From NCBI GenBank assembly GCA_037447335.1, contig JBBIGV010000026.1, positions 1-42,923 of the forward strand: DNA of 42,923 nucleotides, given 5' to 3'. Source of the stretch: JBBIGV01 sp037447335. Lineage in GTDB: Bacteria; Bacteroidota; Ignavibacteria; Ignavibacteriales; Ignavibacteriaceae. A program made the translations under genes and the position numbers. A model generated the notes under the pieces. That model ran no database searches and was not told the origin of the DNA. It saw only the letters and a program-made list of their open reading frames with translations. This document shows positions 26,583 to 35,398 of the stretch, in pieces; within the stretch, counting starts at the first letter, position 1, and every line of letters begins with the position of its first letter.

Positions 26583-27182
26583 TTGCAAAAGGTTCAATGT
26601 GAAATATTAGGATTATCTACCAGTCCATCTACCGGTGGCGCTTATGCAATTCTCCTCAAAGAAAATAACGGAAACCGAAGACTCCCTATTATTATCGGAG
26701 CTTTTGAAGCTCAGGCAATTGCATTGGAAATTGAAGGTATAAAGCCGCCGAGACCACTTACACATGACCTCCTGAAGTTACTTATTGATAACCTGGGAGC
26801 AACCGTATTAGAGGTAATTGTGGATGAACTCCGTGAAAACACATTTTATGCAAAGATAGTTTTGGAAGTATCCGGACTTACAAATGAAATTGATGCCCGT
26901 CCGAGCGATGCAATTGCCATTGCAGTCAGAGCACGGGCGCCAATATATGCTTCCGAAGCAGTAATGGAGGCTGCTGCTTTCGTCCCGAGTGATGAACTTG
27001 AAAAAGAGGATTCTGAAAAATCTGAAGACGTTTCCTATCAGCAGGACAAACCCCATCCCAAATCCAAGGAAGCAAAGCTTGCAGCACTACAGCATAAATT
27101 AAGAAAAGCCATTGAAGCAGAAGAGTACGAACGAGCGGCAAAGATCAGGGATGATATAAAAAATCTTACAAGCGAGAATTAA
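26583..27182 (+). CDS. Bifunctional nuclease family protein (DUF151) with UVR motif
   Basis: A 199-residue protein. It starts with TTG, supported by the ribosome site AGGAG at 26570-26574 with normal spacing; no ATG fits. Residues 1-125 are the BFN/DUF151 domain (LGLSTSPSTGGAYAILL, RRLPIIIGAFEAQAIALE, DARPSDAIAIAVR). Residues ~128-155 are an acidic linker. The end (~165-199) is a UvrB/UvrC-type helical hairpin, KLRKAIEAEEYERAAKIRDDI. Plant and mycobacterial relatives have nuclease activity, and the UVR motif mediates protein contacts, so a role in nucleic-acid handling is possible. It forms a short operon end with etfBA. Its stop overlaps the convergent stop of the DUF2851 gene by three bases. 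Confidence 0.85.
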   Translation: MQKVQCEILGLSTSPSTGGAYAILLKENNGNRRLPIIIGAFEAQAIALEIEGIKPPRPLTHDLLKLLIDNLGATVLEVIVDELRENTFYAKIVLEVSGLTNEIDARPSDAIAIAVRARAPIYASEAVMEAAAFVPSDELEKEDSEKSEDVSYQQDKPHPKSKEAKLAALQHKLRKAIEAEEYERAAKIRDDIKNLTSEN

Positions 27183-28678
27183 TTTTCCTGGCTCTCATCT
27201 TCGAAAACTTTTGTTCCTATTACACACTCCTTACACCTGCCCTTCGAGCAATAATTTCTGAACAACTGAATCATACCCTGATATAACACACTGCGCTTGG
27301 TTGCGTCAATTACCGAAAGAGATTCTGCCATTTCATCTACGAGGCTGTTGTCACTCTTTTGATAATAATTAAAAAATAATTTCTGAACACGTTTCGTTAT
27401 TTCCTTCTTACCGAAAATATCAAAGTAGATCGAAAGAATAGGCAGAACCACATTTACAATTATCTCATCAGCGCGTGAGAGTCCTATGAAATAGTTTAAT
27501 TCAACCGAGCCGGGTTTATCGAAGACATAATGTTTTTTCCAGAATCCATCTGCCTTAACAATAAATGCATTTCTTAATGCAGCAAGAAGTGTATTATGAT
27601 TACCGGAAGTTTCAAAAGATTTTATGATTTGAGGGAACAGCTTTTGATTTACAATTCTTTCCAGTATAACTGCTCCGCCGGCAATCCTTATCGTCGGAAA
27701 GTTCTGCGGTCTTAATTTAAAAAAATGCCATTGAGCAGCATGGAATGTTTTTGCATCATATATGTCTTTTACATCCTGCCACAGTTCTACAATTTTTTTA
27801 ACATAACCCGATGTGACCTCATCATTGAACGAATGAACAGGCGGAACCAAACCGGCAGCGTGAAAAAGTATTGATTCAATTTTAAGCAGAAAGTTTTTAT
27901 CGTGGCGGTATTTTTCAATAAATTTTATTTCGCAGGCTTTAGCAAGCCGCTGCATTATTTCTTTGTTTTTCGAATAACCTAAAGCCTCAAAAGCGGATTC
28001 ATAGAGAAGTTGAAGCCAAATTCCCTTATTATAAAAATCTTCGTGAGTAAACTTGTAATTATAAAAATTTTCATCAAGCGTATATTTGATTACAGGTTCC
28101 TTTAACTTCAGCCCTGAGATGTAAGAGATTTCTTTGAGCCTGTTAAGCATTTTTTCGCACTTCTGATTGAATCTTTCAACACCAAGTCTGTAAAGCAATT
28201 CGAGCTTTTCTCTTTCATTAAAGCGGAAATTAACCTCAGCACAAACCATTTTATTTACACGGTTTTTCCGTTCTGCAAGAATTGCTTTCTGGATGCTTGT
28301 CCTGATGTTTTCTTCAATAAAAGCTCCGATAGCAACTGAGTGAACTTTTCTTCCTTCCTGTGTATAAACAAAGTTGTTTGATGAGTCATAATTAAGCGTA
28401 ACGTGAAGGATAACTTTATTGAAAGACTTATTAAGGAAATGCCCGTGTGCTTTCCAATCGGAATAGAAGCCGTCAATTTCGATATCCCCCAGGTAAGTCA
28501 GGTTGCCGATCTTGATCCGCGAATGTATGAAGTCGGGGCCTGCTAATTCCGTATTTTCGATGCCGGCGTCAATAACCTGGATCTCTTCACCGTTCTTTGT
28601 TATGAGTGCCTGGGTAAACTTTTGGTTTTTCCATATTTCATACAAAAGTTTTTCCGGAAGTTTGATCTTTTTTTCCAT
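27179..28678 (-). CDS. DUF2851 family protein
   Basis: A 499-residue protein without signal peptide. The N-terminus is EKLLYEIWKNQKF, then VIDAGIENTELAGPDFIHSRIKI and LGDIEID, which match the DUF2851 family found in Bacteroidetes/Chlorobi. The acidic residues GPDF and D-I-E-ID are arranged somewhat like a PD-(D/E)XK nuclease core. This is only a suggestion. A C-terminal cysteine cluster, CSKGRCKEC, may bind metal. It is the last gene of the minus-strand run after pyrF and the small exported protein, with one base between it and the latter. The function is unknown. Confidence 0.75.
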   Translation of the reverse strand: MEKKIKLPEKLLYEIWKNQKFTQALITKNGEEIQVIDAGIENTELAGPDFIHSRIKIGNLTYLGDIEIDGFYSDWKAHGHFLNKSFNKVILHVTLNYDSSNNFVYTQEGRKVHSVAIGAFIEENIRTSIQKAILAERKNRVNKMVCAEVNFRFNEREKLELLYRLGVERFNQKCEKMLNRLKEISYISGLKLKEPVIKYTLDENFYNYKFTHEDFYNKGIWLQLLYESAFEALGYSKNKEIMQRLAKACEIKFIEKYRHDKNFLLKIESILFHAAGLVPPVHSFNDEVTSGYVKKIVELWQDVKDIYDAKTFHAAQWHFFKLRPQNFPTIRIAGGAVILERIVNQKLFPQIIKSFETSGNHNTLLAALRNAFIVKADGFWKKHYVFDKPGSVELNYFIGLSRADEIIVNVVLPILSIYFDIFGKKEITKRVQKLFFNYYQKSDNSLVDEMAESLSVIDATKRSVLYQGMIQLFRNYCSKGRCKECVIGTKVFEDESQEN

Positions 28679-28679
28679 G

Positions 28680-29171
28680 TTAGTCCCCGTAAATTAGTGA
28701 ATGCGCGGAAACTGATTTTTTATTTCCGGTTAAATAGAATACTTCAATATTGTTAATACCTTTTTCAATTCTGACATTCTTAAAAATATAATTGCTGGGA
28801 TTAACACTAAAGAAAAGGTCTCTTTTTTGGTCGTTAATGTAGAGATACAAATTAGCATTATGAATTACGGAGGGAAATCGGACCTGAATATCAATCCGGT
28901 CGGAATTGTGCTGCATAGAATCCGGCAAATTTAAAGCATGCGGCGGATATACAACTGTTGCTGCAAATGAATCTCTCATTTCCCCTGCCCTGCCATCTGT
29001 TGTATCACTCTCTTCTTCATAGGTTTCCCCTTCTATGAACTGCACCTCTGCGGGCGCGTTTGTTTGAACTTCATAAGTTAATTTAGTCTCTTTTTCAGAG
29101 GTTTGCTTAATGTTGTGAAAACTTACGAAGAAAAGCAATAAGAGTAAAACATAAAAGAAATATTTTTTCAT
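28680..29171 (-). CDS. Small exported or membrane-anchored hypothetical protein
   Basis: A 163-residue protein with an N-terminal hydrophobic helix (KYFFYVLLLLLFFVSF), either an uncleaved anchor or a signal peptide. A low-complexity acidic linker follows (about residues 30-65, with EGETYEEESDTTD). A C-terminal beta-rich segment at residues ~95-163 resembles an Ig-like or cadherin-like fold (FKNVRIEKGINNIEVFYLTG). I do not recognise a named family. Its ATG overlaps the pyrF stop (ATGA), so it is translated with pyrF, but no functional link to pyrimidine synthesis can be claimed. Confidence 0.65.
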   Translation of the reverse strand: MKKYFFYVLLLLLFFVSFHNIKQTSEKETKLTYEVQTNAPAEVQFIEGETYEEESDTTDGRAGEMRDSFAATVVYPPHALNLPDSMQHNSDRIDIQVRFPSVIHNANLYLYINDQKRDLFFSVNPSNYIFKNVRIEKGINNIEVFYLTGNKKSVSAHSLIYGD

Positions 29172-29980
29172 ATAATTAACAGTTTCTTTACAATTTGGTT
29201 CATTTTTTCTAGTTCTGCGCTTGCTGCCGAATCAAAATCATCTTTGCCGGATTTGTAAATAATTCCCCTGCTTACATTAACAAGCAGGTTCAGCCTGTCT
29301 GCTGATTTAAAAACATCTAATACATCTTCAAGCCTGCCTCCTTGTGCCCCGACACCCGGAAGCAGCACAGGCAAATCACCGAACAGCGCTATATTATCCT
29401 TTAGCTCTTCAATTTTTGTTGCGCCAAAAACCAGCCCGATGTTTCGATTCTCATTCCACTGCAAAGCTTTTTTTATAACCTGCTGAAACACCATACTGCC
29501 ATCGTTTAAGATGAGTTTTTCAAAATCTTCAGACCCGGGGTTTGAAGTAAGCGCAAGAATAAATACCAGCTTAGAGTCGTCCCTGAGAAATGGCTGCACA
29601 GAATCAAAACCCATATAAGGAGATACTGTTATCGCATCGCACTTGAAAAACTCAAATACGCTGCGGGCATACATCTCAGATGTATTGCCGATGTCGCCTC
29701 GTTTTGCATCTGCTATTATGAGTATGTCTGAAGGAATTAATCCGATCGTCTGTTCTATAATATCAAATCCTTTGCTTCCGAATTTTTCATAAAAAGCAAA
29801 ATTAATTTTATAAGCTGCCGCTTGTTCAGCAGTTGCATTAATTATTCTCTTATTGAATTCAAGGATAGGGTTGCTGATGGAACGAAGTGAGTCAGGAATT
29901 TTATTTAAATCAGTATCAAGCCCGACACAAATTATTTTTCCCTCTGAGTTTTTTGCCGCGAGTTTTTGGGAAGCATTCAT
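29168..29980 (-). CDS. pyrF: Orotidine 5'-phosphate decarboxylase (type 2 PyrF)
   Basis: A 270-residue protein, the length of the type 2 PyrF subfamily. The N-terminal VGLDTDLNKIP carries the substrate aspartate. The catalytic motif ADAKRGDIGNTSEMYA contains the Lys/Asp charge network. Later motifs VSPYMGFDSVQPF, VFGATK, PGVGAQGG and NVSRGI line the phosphate site. It makes UMP from OMP in the last step of pyrimidine synthesis. It lies 25 bases downstream of rodA and overlaps the next gene by four bases. Together with pyrG at the other end of the run it puts two pyrimidine genes around the cell-shape operon. Confidence 0.95.
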   Translation of the reverse strand: MNASQKLAAKNSEGKIICVGLDTDLNKIPDSLRSISNPILEFNKRIINATAEQAAAYKINFAFYEKFGSKGFDIIEQTIGLIPSDILIIADAKRGDIGNTSEMYARSVFEFFKCDAITVSPYMGFDSVQPFLRDDSKLVFILALTSNPGSEDFEKLILNDGSMVFQQVIKKALQWNENRNIGLVFGATKIEELKDNIALFGDLPVLLPGVGAQGGRLEDVLDVFKSADRLNLLVNVSRGIIYKSGKDDFDSAASAELEKMNQIVKKLLII

Positions 29981-30005
29981 TTTATTTTTTCCCTCTTTGA
30001 AAAAA

Positions 30006-31235
30006 TCAGGTAAACTGTTTACGGGTTCTGTAAATGTTGGCTATGATTCCGAGCATACACATATTTATCAATAAAGAACTGCCGCCGTAACTAACAAAAG
30101 GCAGCGGAATGCCGATAACGGGAAGCAATCCGATCGTCATCCCGATATTAATTAAAAAATGAACGAAATAAATAGAAAGGATTCCAATAGAAAGAAGACT
30201 TAAAAATTCATCCTTTGCTGAAGCACAAATTTTAAGAATTCTGAGCAGCAGGATCAGGAATAAGGTTAAAGTTATAATAGCACCGATAAATCCAAACTCT
30301 TCACCAATCACACAGTAAATAAAATCCGTCCATTGTTCAGGAATGTATTGAAGCTGTGTTTGATTTCCATTCAAAAAACCCTTCCCTGCAATACCGCCCG
30401 AACCAATTGCAACCATCGCTTGAATGGAATTATAACCTGCACCTAACGGATCGGAATCCGGATCAATAAAGCTTTGAATTCTTTTTTGCTGATGCGGGCT
30501 GAGAGCGTGATAAACATAATCGGCAAAAAATCCTGCTCCTATATTCAACGCATAAATTGAAGCGCTGAAAAACAAATCCCTTTTAAAAAATACAAGAGCC
30601 ACCCCAACAATTAATAATGCGCCAAGGAAGTAATACAATCCGAATAACGCAGCAAGTGCAACAAAACCGGGTGAGAGCACAACAAATAATCCGAAAACAC
30701 TGATCCCCTTCCAGAATATCATCAGCAATATCACACCAACATACACGAAAGATGATCCCAAATCAGGTTCAAGTAAAATTAAACCGACTGGCAAAAAACC
30801 AATTGCAAGAGCTATGATGATATCTTTGAATGAATCAATGTCTGTTGTTCTTCTGCTAAGGAAGAATGCAAGCGCTAAAATAGTCCCCAGTTTTGCAAAT
30901 TCGGACGGCTGAAAACCAAACGGACCTATATCGAGCCAGCTTTTTGCACCCGAAACGGTTTTACCTAAAAATAAAACTACAATAAGAAAAAATAAGGATA
31001 CCAGATAAACCGGAACGGCAGAAAGTCTGAATGTGTTTGACGGAAGTGAGTAAATAATGAAGAATACAACCAGCGAGATAATTGCCCACGTAACCTGCCT
31101 TGAAAAATTGTCGGACATTGTAAGATGATTAACTGTCGCGCTGTAAATAGCAATAAGCCCGATAGCAAGTAAAAAAAACATCGTAAAGAAAATCGGGAAA
31201 TCAAATTTATCATTCAGCTTGTAATCAATTCTCAC
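30006..31235 (-). CDS. rodA: Rod-shape glycosyltransferase RodA (SEDS family)
   Basis: A 409-residue, ten-helix inner-membrane SEDS protein starting with GTG, with AGGAG six bases upstream. Family motifs are LLAIGLIAIYSAT in the first helix, FQPSEFAKLG, LLEPDLGSSFVY, the large loop with QKRIQSFIDPDSDPLGAGYNSIQAMVAIGSGG (quoted in parts: PDSDPLGAGYNSIQA, AIGSGGIAGKG), PEQWTDFIYCVIGEEFG and PLPFVSYGGSSL. RodA polymerises lipid II into glycan strands for side-wall growth, with PBP2 as its transpeptidase. Its start lies inside the last codons of mrdA (11-base overlap), consistent with coupled production of the RodA-PBP2 pair. Confidence 0.96.
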   Translation of the reverse strand: MRIDYKLNDKFDFPIFFTMFFLLAIGLIAIYSATVNHLTMSDNFSRQVTWAIISLVVFFIIYSLPSNTFRLSAVPVYLVSLFFLIVVLFLGKTVSGAKSWLDIGPFGFQPSEFAKLGTILALAFFLSRRTTDIDSFKDIIIALAIGFLPVGLILLEPDLGSSFVYVGVILLMIFWKGISVFGLFVVLSPGFVALAALFGLYYFLGALLIVGVALVFFKRDLFFSASIYALNIGAGFFADYVYHALSPHQQKRIQSFIDPDSDPLGAGYNSIQAMVAIGSGGIAGKGFLNGNQTQLQYIPEQWTDFIYCVIGEEFGFIGAIITLTLFLILLLRILKICASAKDEFLSLLSIGILSIYFVHFLINIGMTIGLLPVIGIPLPFVSYGGSSLLINMCMLGIIANIYRTRKQFT

Positions 31236-33045
31236 TCAGCGCTCCTAATACCATTGGTGATAAGGTTTGAGGTTTAACTTCTTCATGTTTACGGGGCTTG
31301 TCTCCAAGCAGATAAGTTTCAAACATAGCGCGCGCAATTGGTGCCGCATGAGTACCGCCAAAACCAACGTTCTCCACTATAACAGCTATAGCTATTTTAG
31401 GATTTTCATAGGGTGCAAAACCAACAAACAATGCGTGATCCTTCCCGTGCGGATTTTGTGCAGTTCCTGTCTTACCTGCTATTTCCAACCCTTCGATTCT
31501 CATACGTGTTGCAGTTCCGCTGCCGTGAACAACAAGATGCATTCCTTCTCTAACAAGACTAAATGCTTTCTCACTGATACCTGTATTAATTTCCTTGAAT
31601 TTAAAAGGAATAAGCTCCTTTGTATAATCATCCAGATAACCTTTTACAAGATGAGGAGTATATGATTTACCGCTGTTAGCTATCAATGCGCAGTACTGTG
31701 CAAGCTGAAGCGGGCTAACGCTTACTTCACCCTGACCGATACCCAGACTTGCCATTATACTTCGGGGCCAGTTATGACCATAAATCCTTTCGTAGTATTT
31801 TGAATCGGGAATGAGACCGGCAACCTCTTCACCAATATCAATACCGGCTTTTTTACCGAATCCCATTTTGTTGGAATACTTAGCCCATTTGTCCAACCCG
31901 ATTTTATAGATTAATCTGTAATAAAAAGTGTTGCAGGATTTTTCAATTGATCGGGTAACGTTTACAGCACCGTGGGAACCAAGGCATTTAAAAAAACGTC
32001 CGTATGTAAATCCGCCGCCGCAAAATATTGTGCTGTTTTCATTTATCACGCCGAGGTCTAAGGCAGCAAGCGCCGAGAGCATTTTATATGTTGAACCGGG
32101 AGGCTTAACAGACATTGTTGCACGGTTAAATGACGGCTTATCAGGGTCGGAATACAGATCATCAAGGAATTCTTTTGTTGTTACATAAGAAAACTGATTA
32201 AGGTCATAATCAGGGGCGCTGACCATTGCAAGGATTTCGCCCGTTGCCGGTTCAATAGCAACAATAGCCCCCCGTTTGCCTTTCATCATTTGCTCGGCAA
32301 GTCTTTGAATTTCGACATCTATGGTTAGAACCAAATCATGTCCTTTTATGGAAGGGGTATCCTGTTCACCACCCCGGTAGCTTCCGATTTCTCTTCGTCT
32401 TGAATCAACAAGTATATAAATATAACCCTTTGTTCCGCGGAGGTAATTCTCATAAGCTTTTTCGATACCATTGTGCCCCACATAATCACCCGGTCTGTAA
32501 TAATCTTTTTCTCTTTCAAGCTGATCGGGAGATATTTCCTTTGTATAACCAAACATGTGTGAACCCATAATACCGGCAGGATAACCTCGCTGCATCTCAA
32601 CAATATAGTCAACACCTGGTAAGTGCTCGGAATTTTCTTCGTACCATGCAATAACTTTAAAATCAACACCGCGTTTAATTCTGACCGGAATGAACCTGGA
32701 ATAAAGTCTGTTATTGTAGAGGATCCGATCAATGTATCCGGAGTCTGCATCAATTACTGTTTCAAGCAGCCTGTTAAGGCTCCGGTCATAATCTGCCGGT
32801 GTGATGCGTAAAGTATAAGCAGGCTGGTTTTTTACAACTACCTCAAGATTCCTGTCATAAAAAACTCCGCGCAGAGGAGTTTGTTCAATTCCTTTTATGC
32901 TGTTGCCGGCTGAGCGCTGGTCGAAACTTGTATGCTGCACAACCTGCATCTGAAAAAGACGGAAACCGAACAAGCTGAAAGCAGCGATGATCAGAAGTGA
33001 TATAATAGTTTTTCGGGGTACTGAAGCAAAACTTTCTGTTTTCAA
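31225..33045 (-). CDS. mrdA: Penicillin-binding protein 2 (elongation transpeptidase)
   Basis: A 606-residue class B PBP. It starts with TTG, supported by AGGAGG five bases upstream and by a TTGA overlap with the mreD stop. One N-terminal membrane helix (~residues 12-30) is followed by the pedestal domain with TPLRGVFYDRN. The transpeptidase domain carries PPGSTYK (Ser318, Lys321), SCN (in KSCNTFYY) and KTGTAQN. It cross-links peptidoglycan during rod elongation together with RodA and MreBCD. The active-site motifs are intact. The C-terminus shares 11 bases with rodA. Confidence 0.96.
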   Translation of the reverse strand: MKTESFASVPRKTIISLLIIAAFSLFGFRLFQMQVVQHTSFDQRSAGNSIKGIEQTPLRGVFYDRNLEVVVKNQPAYTLRITPADYDRSLNRLLETVIDADSGYIDRILYNNRLYSRFIPVRIKRGVDFKVIAWYEENSEHLPGVDYIVEMQRGYPAGIMGSHMFGYTKEISPDQLEREKDYYRPGDYVGHNGIEKAYENYLRGTKGYIYILVDSRRREIGSYRGGEQDTPSIKGHDLVLTIDVEIQRLAEQMMKGKRGAIVAIEPATGEILAMVSAPDYDLNQFSYVTTKEFLDDLYSDPDKPSFNRATMSVKPPGSTYKMLSALAALDLGVINENSTIFCGGGFTYGRFFKCLGSHGAVNVTRSIEKSCNTFYYRLIYKIGLDKWAKYSNKMGFGKKAGIDIGEEVAGLIPDSKYYERIYGHNWPRSIMASLGIGQGEVSVSPLQLAQYCALIANSGKSYTPHLVKGYLDDYTKELIPFKFKEINTGISEKAFSLVREGMHLVVHGSGTATRMRIEGLEIAGKTGTAQNPHGKDHALFVGFAPYENPKIAIAVIVENVGFGGTHAAPIARAMFETYLLGDKPRKHEEVKPQTLSPMVLGALSEN

Positions 33046-33530
33046 AATAACCTCCTGCCCGGAATAAATATCAAAACTATTAAACTAATTACTGCCGTAT
33101 ACAAACCGGGCAGCATAGCTTGTTGAAAAAATAGTAATAGAATGTTTCTGCTTATTTCTGCCGGACCAAAGAATGAGTAAACCATTAGATCAATAACTGC
33201 ACAAAGTAAAACTATAAAAGCGAAATTATATGACCTTAGATATTTATCCCGCTTTGTTTCAGTTGCAAAATATCCGGCAGTAAATCCAGCCAGTGTTTTA
33301 GAGAGCATTGCGCTCCCGAGTAAACTACCAGTTATAATATCAAAAAGAAAACCATAAACAAATCCCAGCACTGTTCCGTAAAGCTGGTAGTTGCGTAAAG
33401 TGTAGAAGATGAGCAATATGAGAACAAGGTCGGGAACTATGCCGCCTATGCTTATAAGCGGGATAAAGGTAGTCTGGACAACCAGTACCGGAAAAAAAAA
33501 CAGAATAGACCATAAATATTCAGAGCGCAT
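33042..33530 (-). CDS. mreD: Rod shape-determining protein MreD
   Basis: A 162-residue membrane protein with five or six hydrophobic helices. It starts with ATG five bases after the mreC stop. Family-like features are FIPLISIGGIVPDLVLILLIFYTL, GFVYGFLFDIITGSLLG and KTLAGFTAGYFATE, quoted here as the recognisable blocks VPDLVLILL, GFLFDIITGSLLG and LAGFTAGYF. MreD is part of the elongasome linking MreC/MreB with RodA-PBP2. MreD proteins are poorly conserved, so position in the mre operon is part of the evidence. Confidence 0.92.
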   Translation of the reverse strand: MRSEYLWSILFFFPVLVVQTTFIPLISIGGIVPDLVLILLIFYTLRNYQLYGTVLGFVYGFLFDIITGSLLGSAMLSKTLAGFTAGYFATETKRDKYLRSYNFAFIVLLCAVIDLMVYSFFGPAEISRNILLLFFQQAMLPGLYTAVISLIVLIFIPGRRLF

Positions 33531-33534
33531 CTTG

Positions 33535-34365
33535 CTAACGGTTATAGAAGTTTAGTTCCAGATCTTTTTTCTGAATGCTTTCAACAATACCAACAACAAA
33601 AACATTTTCTGCACGCAGGAAATCTGCAAATGGACGGACCTTAACTTCGTTAAAAATTCCTGTCTCTATTTTTTCAAAGCCGATAACAACGCCAACTGGA
33701 AGAGGCACAGCAACAACAGAACTTAAATCAGAAGTTATAATTCTGTCGCCCGGTTCAACATCATAAGTTTTCGGAACATCAACCATTATCAGGTCTTCCC
33801 CGTTCCATTTCATTACTGCATCAACTCTGCTTCGTTCATTTTTCACAGTAAGTTTAAGGTCGGTATTCTGAAGCGTACGCACTATGGAAAAATTTTCAGA
33901 AGTTGAGTAAACAATACCAAGCAAACCATGCCCTGAAATGACAGGCATACCGGGTTTAACCCCGTCCGAATTTCCTGCATTCAGAGTTACAGTTCCCTGC
34001 GTCCTGATTAATGACCGTGAAACTATTGCCGCAGGAATTAACGGCAGACTTGCCGTGTCCTTTAATCCTACTAAACTGCGCAGTTCTTCATTTTCAATTG
34101 CGAACTGACGCAGCCTGCTGACCTGCAGCATAAGTTCTGCATTCATTTTACGGAGTTCCGCATTTTCACTTCTGATTGATGCGATACCGAAAGTTTCCGA
34201 AAGAACAGAAGACACCACTGCAAAGCTTCCGAATGCAGCGGCACGTATTTTTTTTACTTCAGGCTTATGATTAAATGATATTGTAACCAGGCTGGCAATA
34301 AGAAGGATAACGAGAACAATGTACTCTTTAAAATTGCTCCATATTTGTCTTATCACTCTGAACAT
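33535..34365 (-). CDS. mreC: Rod shape-determining protein MreC
   Basis: A 276-residue protein with one N-terminal membrane helix (~residues 15-30). A coiled-coil segment follows (~60-95: ENAELRKMNAELMLQVSRLR), then the periplasmic beta domains with SRSLIRTQGTVTLNAG, GVKPGMPVISGHGLLGIV and ITSDLSSVVAVPLPVGVVIG. MreC is the periplasmic scaffold that activates PBP2. Its ATG overlaps the mreB stop by one base (TAATG). Confidence 0.96.
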   Translation of the reverse strand: MFRVIRQIWSNFKEYIVLVILLIASLVTISFNHKPEVKKIRAAAFGSFAVVSSVLSETFGIASIRSENAELRKMNAELMLQVSRLRQFAIENEELRSLVGLKDTASLPLIPAAIVSRSLIRTQGTVTLNAGNSDGVKPGMPVISGHGLLGIVYSTSENFSIVRTLQNTDLKLTVKNERSRVDAVMKWNGEDLIMVDVPKTYDVEPGDRIITSDLSSVVAVPLPVGVVIGFEKIETGIFNEVKVRPFADFLRAENVFVVGIVESIQKKDLELNFYNR

Positions 34366-35390
34366 TAATATCTTCGATTCCGGATTAAAACTTTTCCGTA
34401 ATGACTTAAGCTGTCAATAACTTTTCCGGCGCCTCTCACAACGGCAGTTAAGGGGTCTTCTGCAACGTGAACGGGCAGATTTGTTTCCATGCGAATTCTT
34501 TCATCAAGCCCTTTCAGAAGTGCACCGCCGCCGGATAACATCACACCTCTGTCAAGAATATCGGCAGAAAGTTCAGGCGGGGTTCTTTCAAGAGACTGAC
34601 GCACTGTCTCAACTATCTGAACAACCGATTCATGCAATGCTTCACGTATCTCAACCGAACTTACCTCTGTTGTTTTTGGAATCCCGCCAACGAGGTCGCG
34701 GCCCTTAACCTGTATAGTAATTTCCTCTCTCAAAGGAACGGCAGAACCAACCTCGCATTTTATAGCTTCAGCGGTTCGTTCGCCAATAAGAACATTATGG
34801 TTCTTTTTGAAGTATTGCATGATAGCATAGTTCATTTCATCACCGGCAATACGAATAGATTCTTCATTCACAATACCCGATAAAGCAATAACGGCAATTT
34901 CAGTGGTACCGCCTCCGATGTCAATTATCATATTGCCGACAGGTTTTTCAACATCTATCCCGATACCGATAGCCGCTGCCATAGGTTCGGCAATAAGATG
35001 AACTTCTTTAGCGCCGGCGTGCTCGGCGCTATCGCGCACAGCGCGTTTTTCAACTTCGGTTACGCCGCTTGGTACTGCAACCACAACCCTGCGAGCCGAA
35101 AAGGCTCCGGCTCTAACGCGTTTTATGAATGCGCGTATCATTCCCTCTGCAATTTCGAAATCGGCAATAACACCATCGCGCATCGGGCGAGTAACTTTGA
35201 TTTCCTTATGTTCCCTGCCCTGCATCTCTTTTGCCTTATTACCAAGCGCGATAATTTTTTTTGTATTCTTATCGAAGGCAACAATTGATGGTTCATTCAA
35301 TACAATACCTTTTCCCTTCACATAGATGAGAGTGTTCGCAGTACCAAGATCAATTGCAATATCTGCCGAAAGGAAATCAAAAAGTCCCAT
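34365..35390 (-). CDS. mreB: Rod shape-determining actin homologue MreB
   Basis: A 341-residue actin-like ATPase of normal length. Phosphate-1 loop: IAIDLGTANTLIYVKGKGI. Other motifs are EPSIVAFD, TRPMRDGVIADFE, the phosphate-2 motif IIDIGGGTTEIAVIALSG and the adenosine-binding LSGGGALLKGLD. It forms membrane-associated filaments that guide side-wall synthesis. The N-terminal MGLFDFLS is the usual short amphipathic lead. It follows purH by eight bases and is coupled to mreC, so the shape genes probably share a transcript with purine biosynthesis. Confidence 0.98.
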   Translation of the reverse strand: MGLFDFLSADIAIDLGTANTLIYVKGKGIVLNEPSIVAFDKNTKKIIALGNKAKEMQGREHKEIKVTRPMRDGVIADFEIAEGMIRAFIKRVRAGAFSARRVVVAVPSGVTEVEKRAVRDSAEHAGAKEVHLIAEPMAAAIGIGIDVEKPVGNMIIDIGGGTTEIAVIALSGIVNEESIRIAGDEMNYAIMQYFKKNHNVLIGERTAEAIKCEVGSAVPLREEITIQVKGRDLVGGIPKTTEVSSVEIREALHESVVQIVETVRQSLERTPPELSADILDRGVMLSGGGALLKGLDERIRMETNLPVHVAEDPLTAVVRGAGKVIDSLSHYGKVLIRNRRY

Positions 35391-35398
35391 AATGCCTC